Below, piece after piece: positions 41,340 to 48,634 of a stretch of DNA of 64,000 nucleotides. This stretch comes from Oscillibacter sp. PC13. GTDB taxonomy: Bacteria > Bacillota > Clostridia > Oscillospirales > Oscillospiraceae. The translations under genes and the position numbers were made by a program. The DNA is taken from the NCBI RefSeq assembly GCF_900115635.1, contig NZ_FOXE01000014.1, positions 1 through 64,000 on the forward strand, in the 5' to 3' direction. A model generated the notes under the pieces. That model worked only from the letters and a program-made list of their open reading frames with translations, was not told the DNA's origin and made no database searches. Each line of letters starts with the position of its first letter. Position 1 is the stretch's first letter.

Positions 41340-42743
41340 ATGATGGAACAATTTTTTCACCTGAAGGAGCACGGAACCACGGTCCGCACGGAGATCATGG
41401 CGGGCTTCACCACCTTTATGGCCATGGCCTATATTCTGATGGTCAACGCCGGAATGTTTGCCGAGCTGGAGGGTCAGGTCACCTACAACGCTGTTTATAT
41501 TGCCACGGCAATTTCCGCCGTGATCGGTACGGTTCTGATTGGCCTGCTCAGCAATCTGCCGCTGGCGCAGGCCTCCGGCATGGGATTGAACGCCTATTTT
41601 GTGTACACCGTGTGTTTTGGCCTTGGCCTCAGCTATGCCAACGCTTTGGTGCTGGTTCTGACGGACGGACTGATTTTCATTGTCCTCACCGTCACCGGGC
41701 TGCGAAAAAAGATTTTTGACGCCATTCCCGGAGCCGTCCGGATGGCCATCCCTGCGGGCATCGGCCTGTTCATTGCGTTTCTGGGGCTGCAGAATGCGGG
41801 GCTGATTGTTGGGAACGCCTCTACAAAGGTGGCGCTGGCCTCCTTTAACGTCTACTCCGGCGGTGTTACCTGGGGAGAAATCATGCCCATGCTGGTGACG
41901 TTTTTTACTGTCCTGGCGATTGCAGCCATGAGTCAGCGCGGCGTCAGGGGGAGTGTGCTTTTCGGTATTCTGGGGGGCGCGGCGTCCTACTATCTCCTGG
42001 GCCTGACGGTGCCCGGATTCTATGACGGGTTTGCCCAGAGCCTGTCCTTCCATCCCCTTGCGGCCTTTGGCGAGTTTGCAGAGCTGTCCTTCGGCAAGGT
42101 GTTCACCGAGGGGTTTGACTTCAGCGCCTATCTTGCGGCCAACGGTGTGGGCGGCTTTGCCGTCATGTTCATCACAACGGCGCTGGCGTTCTGTATGGTG
42201 GATATGTTTGATACCTTGGGTACGCTGTACGGCGCCTGCGCCCGGGGCGGCTTGCTGACTCCGGAGGGAGAGGTGCCCCATATGGACAAGGCCATGCTGG
42301 CAGATGCCATTGCCACCACTGCCGGATCCGTCTGTGGTACTTCCACCGTCACGACCTTTGTGGAATCCTCCGCCGGCGTGGGGGAGGGCGGGCGGACGGG
42401 CCTTGCCTCCATGGCCACTGCCGTGTGCTTTTTCATCGCAATGTTTCTCTCTCCGGTGGCCCAGCTCATCCCAGGCTGCGCCACCGCAGCAGCCTTGATT
42501 TACGTGGGCGTGCTGATGATGAACTGCGTGCGGGATATTGAGTGGACCTCTGCTGAAATTGCGGTGCCCGCCTTTTTGACGGTGGCCATGATGCCCCTTA
42601 CCTACAGTATTTCCTTCGGCATTGCCTTTGGCCTGATCTCTTACGCATTCATTGCCATTTTTACCGGAAGAGCCAGGGAGATCAAGCCCGCCACTTGGGT
42701 GATCTGCGTGCTGTTTACGCTGACCTTCTTCCTGACCCACTGA
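41340..42743 (+). CDS. NCS2-family purine (guanine/hypoxanthine/adenine) permease, AzgA-like
   Basis: 467 residues, about 12-14 TM segments. HGTTVRTEIMAGFTTFMAMAYIL at the N-terminus, ASGMGLNAYFVYTV and the substrate segments MVDMFDTLGTL and GTSTVTTFVESSAGVGEGGRTGL identify the AzgA/PbuG subgroup, which imports purine bases with protons. The start is ATG 41340 (or the ATG three bases on) behind AAAGGAAGAGGG; the frame extends upstream through the dispersed repeat without an SD. It ends before a strong bidirectional terminator. No purine riboswitch was recognised in front of it. Confidence 0.92.
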   Translation: MMEQFFHLKEHGTTVRTEIMAGFTTFMAMAYILMVNAGMFAELEGQVTYNAVYIATAISAVIGTVLIGLLSNLPLAQASGMGLNAYFVYTVCFGLGLSYANALVLVLTDGLIFIVLTVTGLRKKIFDAIPGAVRMAIPAGIGLFIAFLGLQNAGLIVGNASTKVALASFNVYSGGVTWGEIMPMLVTFFTVLAIAAMSQRGVRGSVLFGILGGAASYYLLGLTVPGFYDGFAQSLSFHPLAAFGEFAELSFGKVFTEGFDFSAYLAANGVGGFAVMFITTALAFCMVDMFDTLGTLYGACARGGLLTPEGEVPHMDKAMLADAIATTAGSVCGTSTVTTFVESSAGVGEGGRTGLASMATAVCFFIAMFLSPVAQLIPGCATAAALIYVGVLMMNCVRDIEWTSAEIAVPAFLTVAMMPLTYSISFGIAFGLISYAFIAIFTGRAREIKPATWVICVLFTLTFFLTH

Positions 42744-42805
42744 GAGATGGAGCGGCCGTGGAGGCCTCCGCCGGAGGAGATCACCCCGCACAAGGAGATC
42801 TGCTG

Positions 42806-42841
42806 AAAAAGGCCGCTGCCATCATCGGCAGCGGCCTTTTT
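42806..42841. terminator. Bidirectional terminator between the purine permease and msrA
   Basis: Perfect 15-bp stem AAAAAGGCCGCTGCC (42806-42820) and complement (42827-42841), 6-nt loop; both strands end in a T5 run. Serves the convergent genes on both sides. Confidence 0.9.
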
Positions 42842-42853
42842 ATAAAGCGGACG

Positions 42854-43423
42854 CTAAATTTCATGTTCCTCCATCCAGCGTTGCAGCAGGGGTCTGGCGG
42901 GGCTGGTGTACTGCTCCTTGGAAAAGGGATAGCGGGACACGGCGGCAATTCGCCGGGTGCCGATGTGGCAGTATCCCCGGGGGTTCTTTTCCAGATACCG
43001 CTGGTGGTATTCCTCCGCAGGATAAAAGCTTTTCAGCGGCTCTGTCTCTACAGCGAAGTAAGAGAGCGGGGCGGCCTCCAAATCGGAGAGGCTGCGGATC
43101 ACCGGCTCGTCAGCGGGATCTGTCCAGTAGATGCCGGTTTGATATTGACTGCCGATATCCGGGCCCTGCTGCTCCGGCGTCTCCGGATCAATGACTGCAA
43201 AAAAAGCAAACAGCAGATGTTCCAGAGAGATACGTGACGGGTCATAGTCCACCCGGATGGCCTCCCGGAAACCGGTGGTGCCGGTGCAGACCGCCGGATA
43301 GTTGGCGCGGGCGGAATCGCTGCCGTTGGCATAGCCGGCGGTCACCTCCGTTACGCCCGGCAAAGTCCGGTACAGCCGCTCCATCCCCCAGAAGCAGCCG
43401 CCGGCCAGATAGATGGTTTTCAA
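42854..43423 (-). CDS. msrA: Peptide-methionine (S)-S-oxide reductase
   Basis: 189 residues from TTG 43423 (AAGGAGC 8 nt before). A GTG at 43441 overlaps the upstream stop (GTGA) and would add six residues. Catalytic motif GGCFWGMERL near residue 10; YANGSDSARANYPAVCTGTTGFREAIRVDYDP and the end HIGTRRIAAVS fit the family. It repairs oxidised methionine with thioredoxin. No MsrB domain is fused. It is the last gene of a leftward run with a DUF6881 gene and alaX, ending at the terminator at 42806. Confidence 0.92.
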   Translation of the reverse strand: MKTIYLAGGCFWGMERLYRTLPGVTEVTAGYANGSDSARANYPAVCTGTTGFREAIRVDYDPSRISLEHLLFAFFAVIDPETPEQQGPDIGSQYQTGIYWTDPADEPVIRSLSDLEAAPLSYFAVETEPLKSFYPAEEYHQRYLEKNPRGYCHIGTRRIAAVSRYPFSKEQYTSPARPLLQRWMEEHEI

Positions 43424-43437
43424 GGAATCCGCTCCTT

Positions 43438-43743
43438 TCACAGAAAAATACCCATGAAGCCGGAGGGGCTTTCCAGCGCCTGGTTCCAGACGTCCCAGAA
43501 GGTTCTGGCGGAAATGACCTGGGCCGCCATCTCTCCAGGGCGGTTCAGCGTGCCGGGATCCTCGGGAAAGGGCTCCTTTGCAAGGGCCTCGCAGTTTCCG
43601 TTTTCCTCGCCGTATTGAAAGTGAATCCCATTTTGATAAAATTCCAGCCGCCGGACTTCCATGCGGTTTTCATCCAGCTCGGAATAGACCTCGCTGGGAT
43701 CATCCTCTTCGTGGATCAGGTGTGTCACCAATACGTATGTCAT
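43438..43743 (-). CDS. DUF6881-like small protein
   Basis: 101 residues from ATG 43743 (AAAGGAG SD); a longer upstream frame lacks an SD and is out of character. The pattern VTHLIHEEDDPSEVYSELDENRMEVRRLEFYQNG recalls the DUF6881 family (short beta-rich proteins with YSELD...RYEVRKVE). Function unknown. The stop overlaps or abuts the msrA start, so they are co-translated. Its upstream neighbour is alaX (43-nt gap). Confidence 0.65.
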   Translation of the reverse strand: MTYVLVTHLIHEEDDPSEVYSELDENRMEVRRLEFYQNGIHFQYGEENGNCEALAKEPFPEDPGTLNRPGEMAAQVISARTFWDVWNQALESPSGFMGIFL

Positions 43744-43786
43744 AAAAGGCGCTCCTTTGCTGTTTTGATGTGTGCAAAAAACGTGG

Positions 43787-44944
43787 TTATTTGCTTTGCC
43801 GCGTGCGGAAGAAGGACGCAATCTCCTCCCGCCGGGCCTGGACGCTGCCCTGGGCAAAGCCATTCCGTCCGCCGCCCCGGCCATGGAGCGCAGCGTTCAG
43901 GGACTTTACCAGGGGGGAGATGTCGGCGCCGCCCGACTGTACCAGGGCATAGGCATAGGCGGGTTCCTCCCCGGCGAACACCGCGGCCAGTCCGCCGCAG
44001 CGGCGGGCAACCGTATCCGCCAGCTTCCGAACACCGTCTGGCCGCATAGGGGACTGGAACAGCAGCACGTCACCTTTTTCCGCAGATTCCTCCGCAATGT
44101 GGAAAAACACCTGCTCCTCCAGCTGGGCTTCCCGCTGCTTGACGGCGGCCAGCTCCGCTGCCATCCGCTCCACTGCAAAAAGCGTATCCTGAGGCTTCAC
44201 GCTGAGCTGCCGGCCGATGGCGCGGGCCTGGTCATAGGTCTGCCCCAGATACCGCAGGGCCCTGCCGCCGCAGAGAATTTCCATCCGGACGCCCTCCCGG
44301 AACTTCTGGACGGAGAGCACCTTGATCAATCCCACCTGCCCTGCCCGGCGGATGTGGGTGCCGCAGCAGGCGCAGCAGTCCGCCTCCGGGAAGGTGACAA
44401 TGCGCACCTGCCCCGTCAGCTCCTTTTTGCTGCGGTAGGCAAGGGCGGCCAGTTCCTCCCGGGAGGGATAGGTGATTTCCACAGGCGCGTCCGTCCAGAT
44501 GACGGCGTTGGCCTTCTGCTCCGCGGCCAGCGCCTGCTCCCAGGAGATGTCCGTATTGTAGTCGATGGTCACCGTGTCAGCTCCCAGGTGGAAGCCCACG
44601 TTGTCGCAGTGATGGTCCCGGCAGAGAATGCCGGAGAGAATGTGCTCGCCGGAGTGCTGCTGCATGTGGTCAAACCGGCGGGCCCAGTCAATGGCACCGG
44701 AAACCTCCCCAATTTCCACAGAGTTCTCACAAATGTGGAAAACCACGCCATCTTTTTCATGGACGTCCAGCACCGCGGCGCCACCCAGGGTGCCGTGGTC
44801 CGCAGGTTGGCCGCCGCCCTCTGGGTAGAAGGCGGTGCGGTCCAGGGTAACGGCGTATCCGGCCTTGACCGGTTCACAGGAGAGAACCCGGGCGGTGAAT
44901 TCCTGGAGATAGGGGTCCTCGTAATAGAGCTTTTCCGTTTCCAT
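43787..44944 (-). CDS. alaX: Alanyl-tRNA editing protein (AlaX-L, AlaRS-related, DHHA1 domain)
   Basis: 385 residues. A free-standing editing factor: N-terminal beta-barrel (TAFYPEGGGQPADHGTL), editing site with the zinc ligands HSGEH (in HMQQHSGEHILS) and CGTHIRR, then a coiled coil and DHHA1 domain ending ALHGRGGGRNGFAQGS. It hydrolyses Ser or Gly mischarged onto tRNA-Ala. The start is ATG 44944; another in-frame codon 24 nt upstream is less likely. It sits upstream of the DUF6881 gene and msrA, which suggests a protein-quality/oxidative-damage unit (inference). Confidence 0.92.
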   Translation of the reverse strand: METEKLYYEDPYLQEFTARVLSCEPVKAGYAVTLDRTAFYPEGGGQPADHGTLGGAAVLDVHEKDGVVFHICENSVEIGEVSGAIDWARRFDHMQQHSGEHILSGILCRDHHCDNVGFHLGADTVTIDYNTDISWEQALAAEQKANAVIWTDAPVEITYPSREELAALAYRSKKELTGQVRIVTFPEADCCACCGTHIRRAGQVGLIKVLSVQKFREGVRMEILCGGRALRYLGQTYDQARAIGRQLSVKPQDTLFAVERMAAELAAVKQREAQLEEQVFFHIAEESAEKGDVLLFQSPMRPDGVRKLADTVARRCGGLAAVFAGEEPAYAYALVQSGGADISPLVKSLNAALHGRGGGRNGFAQGSVQARREEIASFFRTRQSK

Positions 44945-44974
44945 GGGGAGATCTTCCTTTCGGTTCAAAATTGG

Positions 44975-45889
44975 TCAGGAGATGGAGACGACAAACCGCC
45001 ACACGGGCTCCATCAGTAAAAGACCCAGCAGGGCGGAGGCGGTGTTGGCGGTGACGCCGTAGGCAAAGGCGCGAAGGCGGGAGCGCCCGGTGAGCAGCCG
45101 GGTGTACAGGCCGCCCTCTGCCAGGGCAATCAAAATCTCCGCGGGGAGAAGGAGAAAGAAGTACCAGAAGCTCACGCCGCCCTGTACGGCATGGATGCTG
45201 AAATACAGGGACAGTGCCCCCTGTGTCACAAGATTCACCAGCAAAAAGGGCTTCCAGTTCCGCTTCCAGGAAAAGCCGAACAGCGGCAGCAGCAGACATT
45301 CCACGGCCAGTGTGGGAAGCAGGGTGGAGAGAAATTGCAGGGCGTATCCCACCCAGGCGGGAGGAATGGTCACGGTTTTGGCGGCCCAGTCCACAGTGGC
45401 GGAGGACTGAAGGGCCAGACGGGTGCAGACATCGGAGCAAAAAACCTCCCCGGACTGGGTGACCATCAAAATGCGGTAGGTGTCCGGCACGCCCACATAG
45501 CCAAAGGTGTGGAGCGGGTTTCCGGCGGCGTCGGCGGATTCGGCGTAGAGCTGCCCCCACATGGGGGCGCCGTCCGTGCCCTCGGCGGTGCAGGCATGCC
45601 AGCCCTCCGGCACGGCGGTCCGGAGCGCGTCCAGCAGCGGCTGGTCCAGCGCGGCCAGCTCCTCTTCCGAGTAGCCCCAGTCCAGGCCGCTGTAAGCCGA
45701 AGCACCGATGCCGTAAGTGTAGCCCTTGTAAGCGCCCTCGGCCAAAAGATCCAGATAGTACGCCTCCTCCGGGGCGTTTTCCACCCGCACCACCAGCTGA
45801 GGCTTGGGACCCGAGTCAGCCAAGGCAGAGACGGTCAGGACCGCAATTGCGAGACAGACCAGAGACCATATGCGCAGCATGCGTTTCAT
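44975..45889 (-). CDS. Exported/membrane protein of unknown function
   Basis: 304 residues. Cleavable signal peptide (ends near SALADSG, residue 25), an extracytoplasmic domain of about 160 residues with a GYSEEELAALDQPLLDALR helix, then four TM segments in the C-terminal 130 residues. Start ATG 45889 with AAGGAGGGG; the frame extends far upstream across the GH3 gene and is not used there. It ends 30 nt before alaX starts, so they are likely co-transcribed. No family recognised. Confidence 0.7.
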   Translation of the reverse strand: MKRMLRIWSLVCLAIAVLTVSALADSGPKPQLVVRVENAPEEAYYLDLLAEGAYKGYTYGIGASAYSGLDWGYSEEELAALDQPLLDALRTAVPEGWHACTAEGTDGAPMWGQLYAESADAAGNPLHTFGYVGVPDTYRILMVTQSGEVFCSDVCTRLALQSSATVDWAAKTVTIPPAWVGYALQFLSTLLPTLAVECLLLPLFGFSWKRNWKPFLLVNLVTQGALSLYFSIHAVQGGVSFWYFFLLLPAEILIALAEGGLYTRLLTGRSRLRAFAYGVTANTASALLGLLLMEPVWRFVVSIS

Positions 45890-45977
45890 GGGGAACCCCT
45901 CCTTTTCAGCTTCTGTGGAAAAAGACGGAAAAACTGTCCCGAGGTTTCGCGGATCCGGCAGAACGGGGCCTTCCCTA

Positions 45978-47177
45978 TCATGATGCGTCCGATTCTGTGA
46001 CCAGCAGGCCCAGGGCCGCCTTCCACTGCAGCACCCTTGCGCAGGCCCGGTCAATGGTCTCCTCCTCCAGCGTACCGCTCTCCACCGCGGCGATGACACC
46101 TGGAATCTGGGTGCGGTAGTCGGTGGTGACCACCATGTCGTTCCCGGCCTGCAGGGCCATCACCGCCACCGCGCCGTCTTTCGAATAGGCCGCCACAGCC
46201 TCCATGGCCAAATCGTCGGTCATCACCACGCCGTCAAAGCCCAGCTCCTGACGCAGAACGTCGTGGACGGCAGGAGATAGGGAGGCGGGCAGGTTCGCAT
46301 CCATACACTGGACGATGTTGTGGGACACCAGCACGGCGGTCTTGCCACCTCCCGCTGCAAAGCTGTAAAAGGGAAGGAAATCCGAGGATTGAAAGGTCTC
46401 CAGGGGGCGGCTGTCCACGGCGATGCCGGTATGGGTGTCGGCGTTGTTTCCATAGCCAGGGAAGTGCTTTAAAACGCTGCCCATGTTGTCAGCGGACATT
46501 TGTGTGACCATTGCGGAGACATCTTCCGCTGTGGCGGCGGCATCCTGGCCGAAGGAGCGGGCATAAATGAAGTCTTCGGGATTGGTGGACACATCACACA
46601 CTGGAGAAAAGTTCACATTGATGCCCAGCGCATCCAGCAGCCGGTCCTTTTCCCGGGTGTCCTGCCGGAGGGCGTCCAGGCCGCCCACCGCAAGGATTTT
46701 TTGGGGCGACTTGAATTTAGAGGAGCGGAGGTTCGGATTGGAACTGACCCGCACCACGGTACCGCCCTCCTCGTCCACGCCGATGAGCAGGGGGATGGCG
46801 GCGGCATTCTGATAGGCAGCCACAGTTTGAATGACGTCATTGGCGGTTTTGTCCTGAAAATCCCGGCCGAAGAGCAGGTAGCCGCCCAGATGATAGGTCT
46901 CCACATCCGAGACGGCGTTTTCCGCCGGACAGCGGACAAAGAACAGCTGGCCCGCCTTTTCCTCCAAAGTCATGACATCCAAAAATTTTTGAATGCCGGA
47001 CGGAATCGCGTTTGGGTCCAGCGGTTCCGGATCGGCTTCTTCCGGAAGGGCGGAATCCGCCAGTGCCCCGTTTTCAGCAGAAGGAGATTCCGGTGGGGAG
47101 GACGGGCGCGTTCCGCTGCAGGCGGCCAGGGACAGCAGGAAGCAGAGAGAAAGCAGCGCAGTGAAGACGTGTTTCAT
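45978..47177 (-). CDS. GH3-family beta-N-acetylhexosaminidase-like lipoprotein (NagZ-type)
   Basis: 399 residues from ATG 47177. Signal peptide with lipobox LAAC (Cys20), Ser/Pro/Glu linker, then a single GH3 barrel: GVDEEGGTVVR, KHFPGYGNNADTHTG (the flexible-loop His of NagZ) and VVMTDDLAMEAV with the nucleophile Asp. It should cleave GlcNAc or MurNAc-peptide linked sugars at the cell surface, for peptidoglycan turnover or glycan scavenging. There is no GH3 C-terminal domain, as in NagZ. It heads the leftward run towards msrA. Confidence 0.9.
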   Translation of the reverse strand: MKHVFTALLSLCFLLSLAACSGTRPSSPPESPSAENGALADSALPEEADPEPLDPNAIPSGIQKFLDVMTLEEKAGQLFFVRCPAENAVSDVETYHLGGYLLFGRDFQDKTANDVIQTVAAYQNAAAIPLLIGVDEEGGTVVRVSSNPNLRSSKFKSPQKILAVGGLDALRQDTREKDRLLDALGINVNFSPVCDVSTNPEDFIYARSFGQDAAATAEDVSAMVTQMSADNMGSVLKHFPGYGNNADTHTGIAVDSRPLETFQSSDFLPFYSFAAGGGKTAVLVSHNIVQCMDANLPASLSPAVHDVLRQELGFDGVVMTDDLAMEAVAAYSKDGAVAVMALQAGNDMVVTTDYRTQIPGVIAAVESGTLEEETIDRACARVLQWKAALGLLVTESDAS

Positions 47178-47640
47178 AAGCACCTCATGAAAAAACGGAC
47201 GGATGGATTGTCATCAGTCTATCATATCGAAGAGAAAAAGAAAAGAGAGCAGGGTGGTTTGGAAGGGGCCAACATATTTTTGTTACCGGTTTAGGTGGAA
47301 ATGAATGAATCTATTTGGTATTCTGCATATCACAAATAGGATGGATTCCCGGGCTGGCAACCGCCTGCGGCATTCAGCCGTACGGGCAGCTCGCTGGTTT
47401 TGATGGGGATTCAGACATGTTGAAAAGAGGGCCACTGCTTTTGCAGCGGCTTTCTTTTTGGAAAGGAGCTGGCCTGAATGGATGCAGACAACGAAACCAT
47501 GAGAGTGTATATTTGAAATAAAAACCAGCTGTAAAACAGAAAAAAAATATATGTTAAGCAACAAAATGATGAAAGAAGGAATCATCATTCCTGTACCAAA
47601 AGTGATAATTCCGGTAGGATAATTTCTATCGGAGGGAACA
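47178..47640. other. Intergenic region with terminator-like hairpin
   Basis: No gene supported. A hairpin GCCACTGC-TTTT-GCAGCGGC (47431-47450, one mismatch) followed by TTTCTTTTT looks like a plus-strand terminator without an intact gene in front, hinting at a decayed unit. A 12-codon frame MDADNETMRVYI (47478-47516) has an SD (AAAGGAGC) but is too short to judge. GATAATT is repeated just before the XRE gene. Confidence 0.4.
47431..47459 (+). terminator. Orphan terminator-like hairpin
   Basis: 8-bp stem with one A-C mismatch, TTTT loop, followed by TTTCTTTTT. No complete plus-strand gene lies upstream of it in the gap. Confidence 0.45.
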
Positions 47641-47871
47641 ATGGTGCTGAGAGAAAGATTTGCCAGAAATATAAAGTATCAGCGGGAAAAGCGCAGATGG
47701 ACACAGGAAACCGCCGCCGAGATCTGTGATTTGAGCCCCAGATATTGGGGAAAGCTTGAGCGTGGGGATGCCGCGGCATCCATTGATACGATGGAAAAAG
47801 TCTCAAAGGGTATGAAAATCAGCATTGAGGAATTGCTGAAAGAGGAATATTGCGACGAAGAAAACAGATAA
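47641..47871 (+). CDS. XRE-family helix-turn-helix regulator (1)
   Basis: 76 residues, a single HTH_3 domain: FARNIKYQREKRRWTQETAAEICDLSPRYWGKLERG, then SIDTMEKVSKGMKISIEELL. Typical of small chromosomal or phage-derived repressors. SD GGAGGG before the ATG (or the GTG that follows). It is one of only three rightward genes in the 42.8-64 kb stretch, beside a second XRE gene. Its targets are unknown. Confidence 0.85.
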   Translation: MVLRERFARNIKYQREKRRWTQETAAEICDLSPRYWGKLERGDAAASIDTMEKVSKGMKISIEELLKEEYCDEENR

Positions 47872-47972
47872 GCTTGCCGGGAGATTTATTTCTTCTCAAT
47901 AAACCAATAAAATTCCATTAAAAAACAATAAAAACCCCATAAACCGCCAATATATTGACTGGAGCGAGAGGT

Positions 47973-47991
47973 AAATTATCCCGTATAATTT
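47973..47991 (+). promoter_or_regulatory. Dyad over the -10 of the second XRE gene
   Basis: AAATTAT (47973-47979), 5 nt, ATAATTT (47985-47991). The right arm overlaps a TATAAT (47984-47989). The position suits autorepression by the XRE protein. No good -35 lies at 17 nt. Confidence 0.45.
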
Positions 47992-48007
47992 TTAGGGAGG
48001 GATAGTC

Positions 48008-48355
48008 ATGACCGAAAGCGAAAGAGTGGGGTTCCAGATCAAGGAGATGCGCAAGCAATGCGGCTATACGCAGGAAAAGGTAGCGAATGATCTGTTTATC
48101 AGTCAGTCCTATTTGCGTTTGATTGAGCATGGCAAGGCAAATCCGAGCATCAATATGGTTGGAAAAATCACCTCCTATCTAAAAGCTGCGCTCGATGGGG
48201 CAGAGCAGGGGGGGGGATTTAATGGATATTTTCTGGAACTATCAGGCCGTTCAGGAGGTTCAGTACAGGCCGGAGCTGGGTTGGTATGTTACATATGGAA
48301 TTCGGGCCAGCAAAAAAACGGTTCAAGGCTGGGAATGGATAGAATGGGTTCATGA
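48008..48355 (+). CDS. XRE-family helix-turn-helix regulator (2), C-terminus set by a G9 tract
   Basis: 115 residues as read. The HTH domain covers about residues 5-60 (FQIKEMRKQCGYTQEKVANDLFISQSYLRLIEHGKANPSI). The last about 48 residues follow a run of nine G (48208-48216) and are low-complexity, out of keeping with the family. One G more would end the protein at a TAA overlapping the next gene's ATG. One G fewer would fuse it in frame to the DUF6514 protein. SD GGGAGGG before ATG 48008. Tract length may be variable or a sequencing error. Confidence 0.8.
   Translation: MTESERVGFQIKEMRKQCGYTQEKVANDLFISQSYLRLIEHGKANPSINMVGKITSYLKAALDGAEQGGGFNGYFLELSGRSGGSVQAGAGLVCYIWNSGQQKNGSRLGMDRMGS
48208..48216 (+). 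repeat. Homopolymeric G9 tract at the XRE-DUF6514 junction
   Basis: Nine consecutive G inside the XRE coding sequence, 5 nt before the DUF6514 ATG. The run also supplies the only SD-like sequence for that ATG. Its length decides which of three reading outcomes occurs. Confidence 0.9.
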
Positions 48356-48461
48356 TGTGACCACAGACCGAAGGCTTGCCGGACGGCTGGCCGAAACCTT
48401 TCGCCGCTACCAGCTGTCGCCGGTTCATCTTCGGGAAGCTATTCTGGATAAAATTCCTTAA
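48222..48461 (+). CDS. DUF6514-like small protein
   Basis: 79 residues from ATG 48222. Central YGIRASKKTVQGWEWIEWVHDVTTDRRLAGRLAETF and end YQLSPVHLREAILDKI follow the pattern I know from DUF6514 (a short tyrosine-glycine strand, then a helix and LSP-x-HL). Function unknown. It overlaps the second XRE gene in another frame, so the two are regulated together or produced as alternatives through the G9 tract. A perfect terminator follows. Confidence 0.7.
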   Translation: MDIFWNYQAVQEVQYRPELGWYVTYGIRASKKTVQGWEWIEWVHDVTTDRRLAGRLAETFRRYQLSPVHLREAILDKIP

Positions 48462-48481
48462 GGGAATACGGAATCCCATTG

Positions 48482-48519
48482 GGGCTGCGGTGCTTTTTAA
48501 AAAGCACCGCAGCCCTTTT
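48482..48519 (+). terminator. Terminator of the XRE-DUF6514 unit
   Basis: Perfect 34-nt palindrome (GGGCTGCGGTGCTTTTT and complement, 48482-48515) followed by TTTT. Confidence 0.88.
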
Positions 48520-48564
48520 GCCCCATCTCGACGGATGCCGGTTCCGGGTTCCCTGATAAACTGC

Positions 48565-48600
48565 AAAATGCGCCGTGGGATTTCCCACGGCGCATTTTTT
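48565..48600. terminator. Terminator behind aspS, bidirectional
   Basis: 16-bp stem AAAATGCGCCGTGGGA with complement (48583-48598) and a tiny loop; plus side T6, minus side TTTT. It lies 35 nt past the aspS stop. Confidence 0.85.
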
Positions 48601-48634
48601 AAAAGAGGAGCGGCGCCCTTTTCGAAACAGACGG

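Noticed and set aside
47283-47588. Minus-strand 101-codon frame upstream of the GH3 gene
   Set aside because: No SD and mixed hydrophobic/basic sequence with no family; runs across a hairpin on the other strand.
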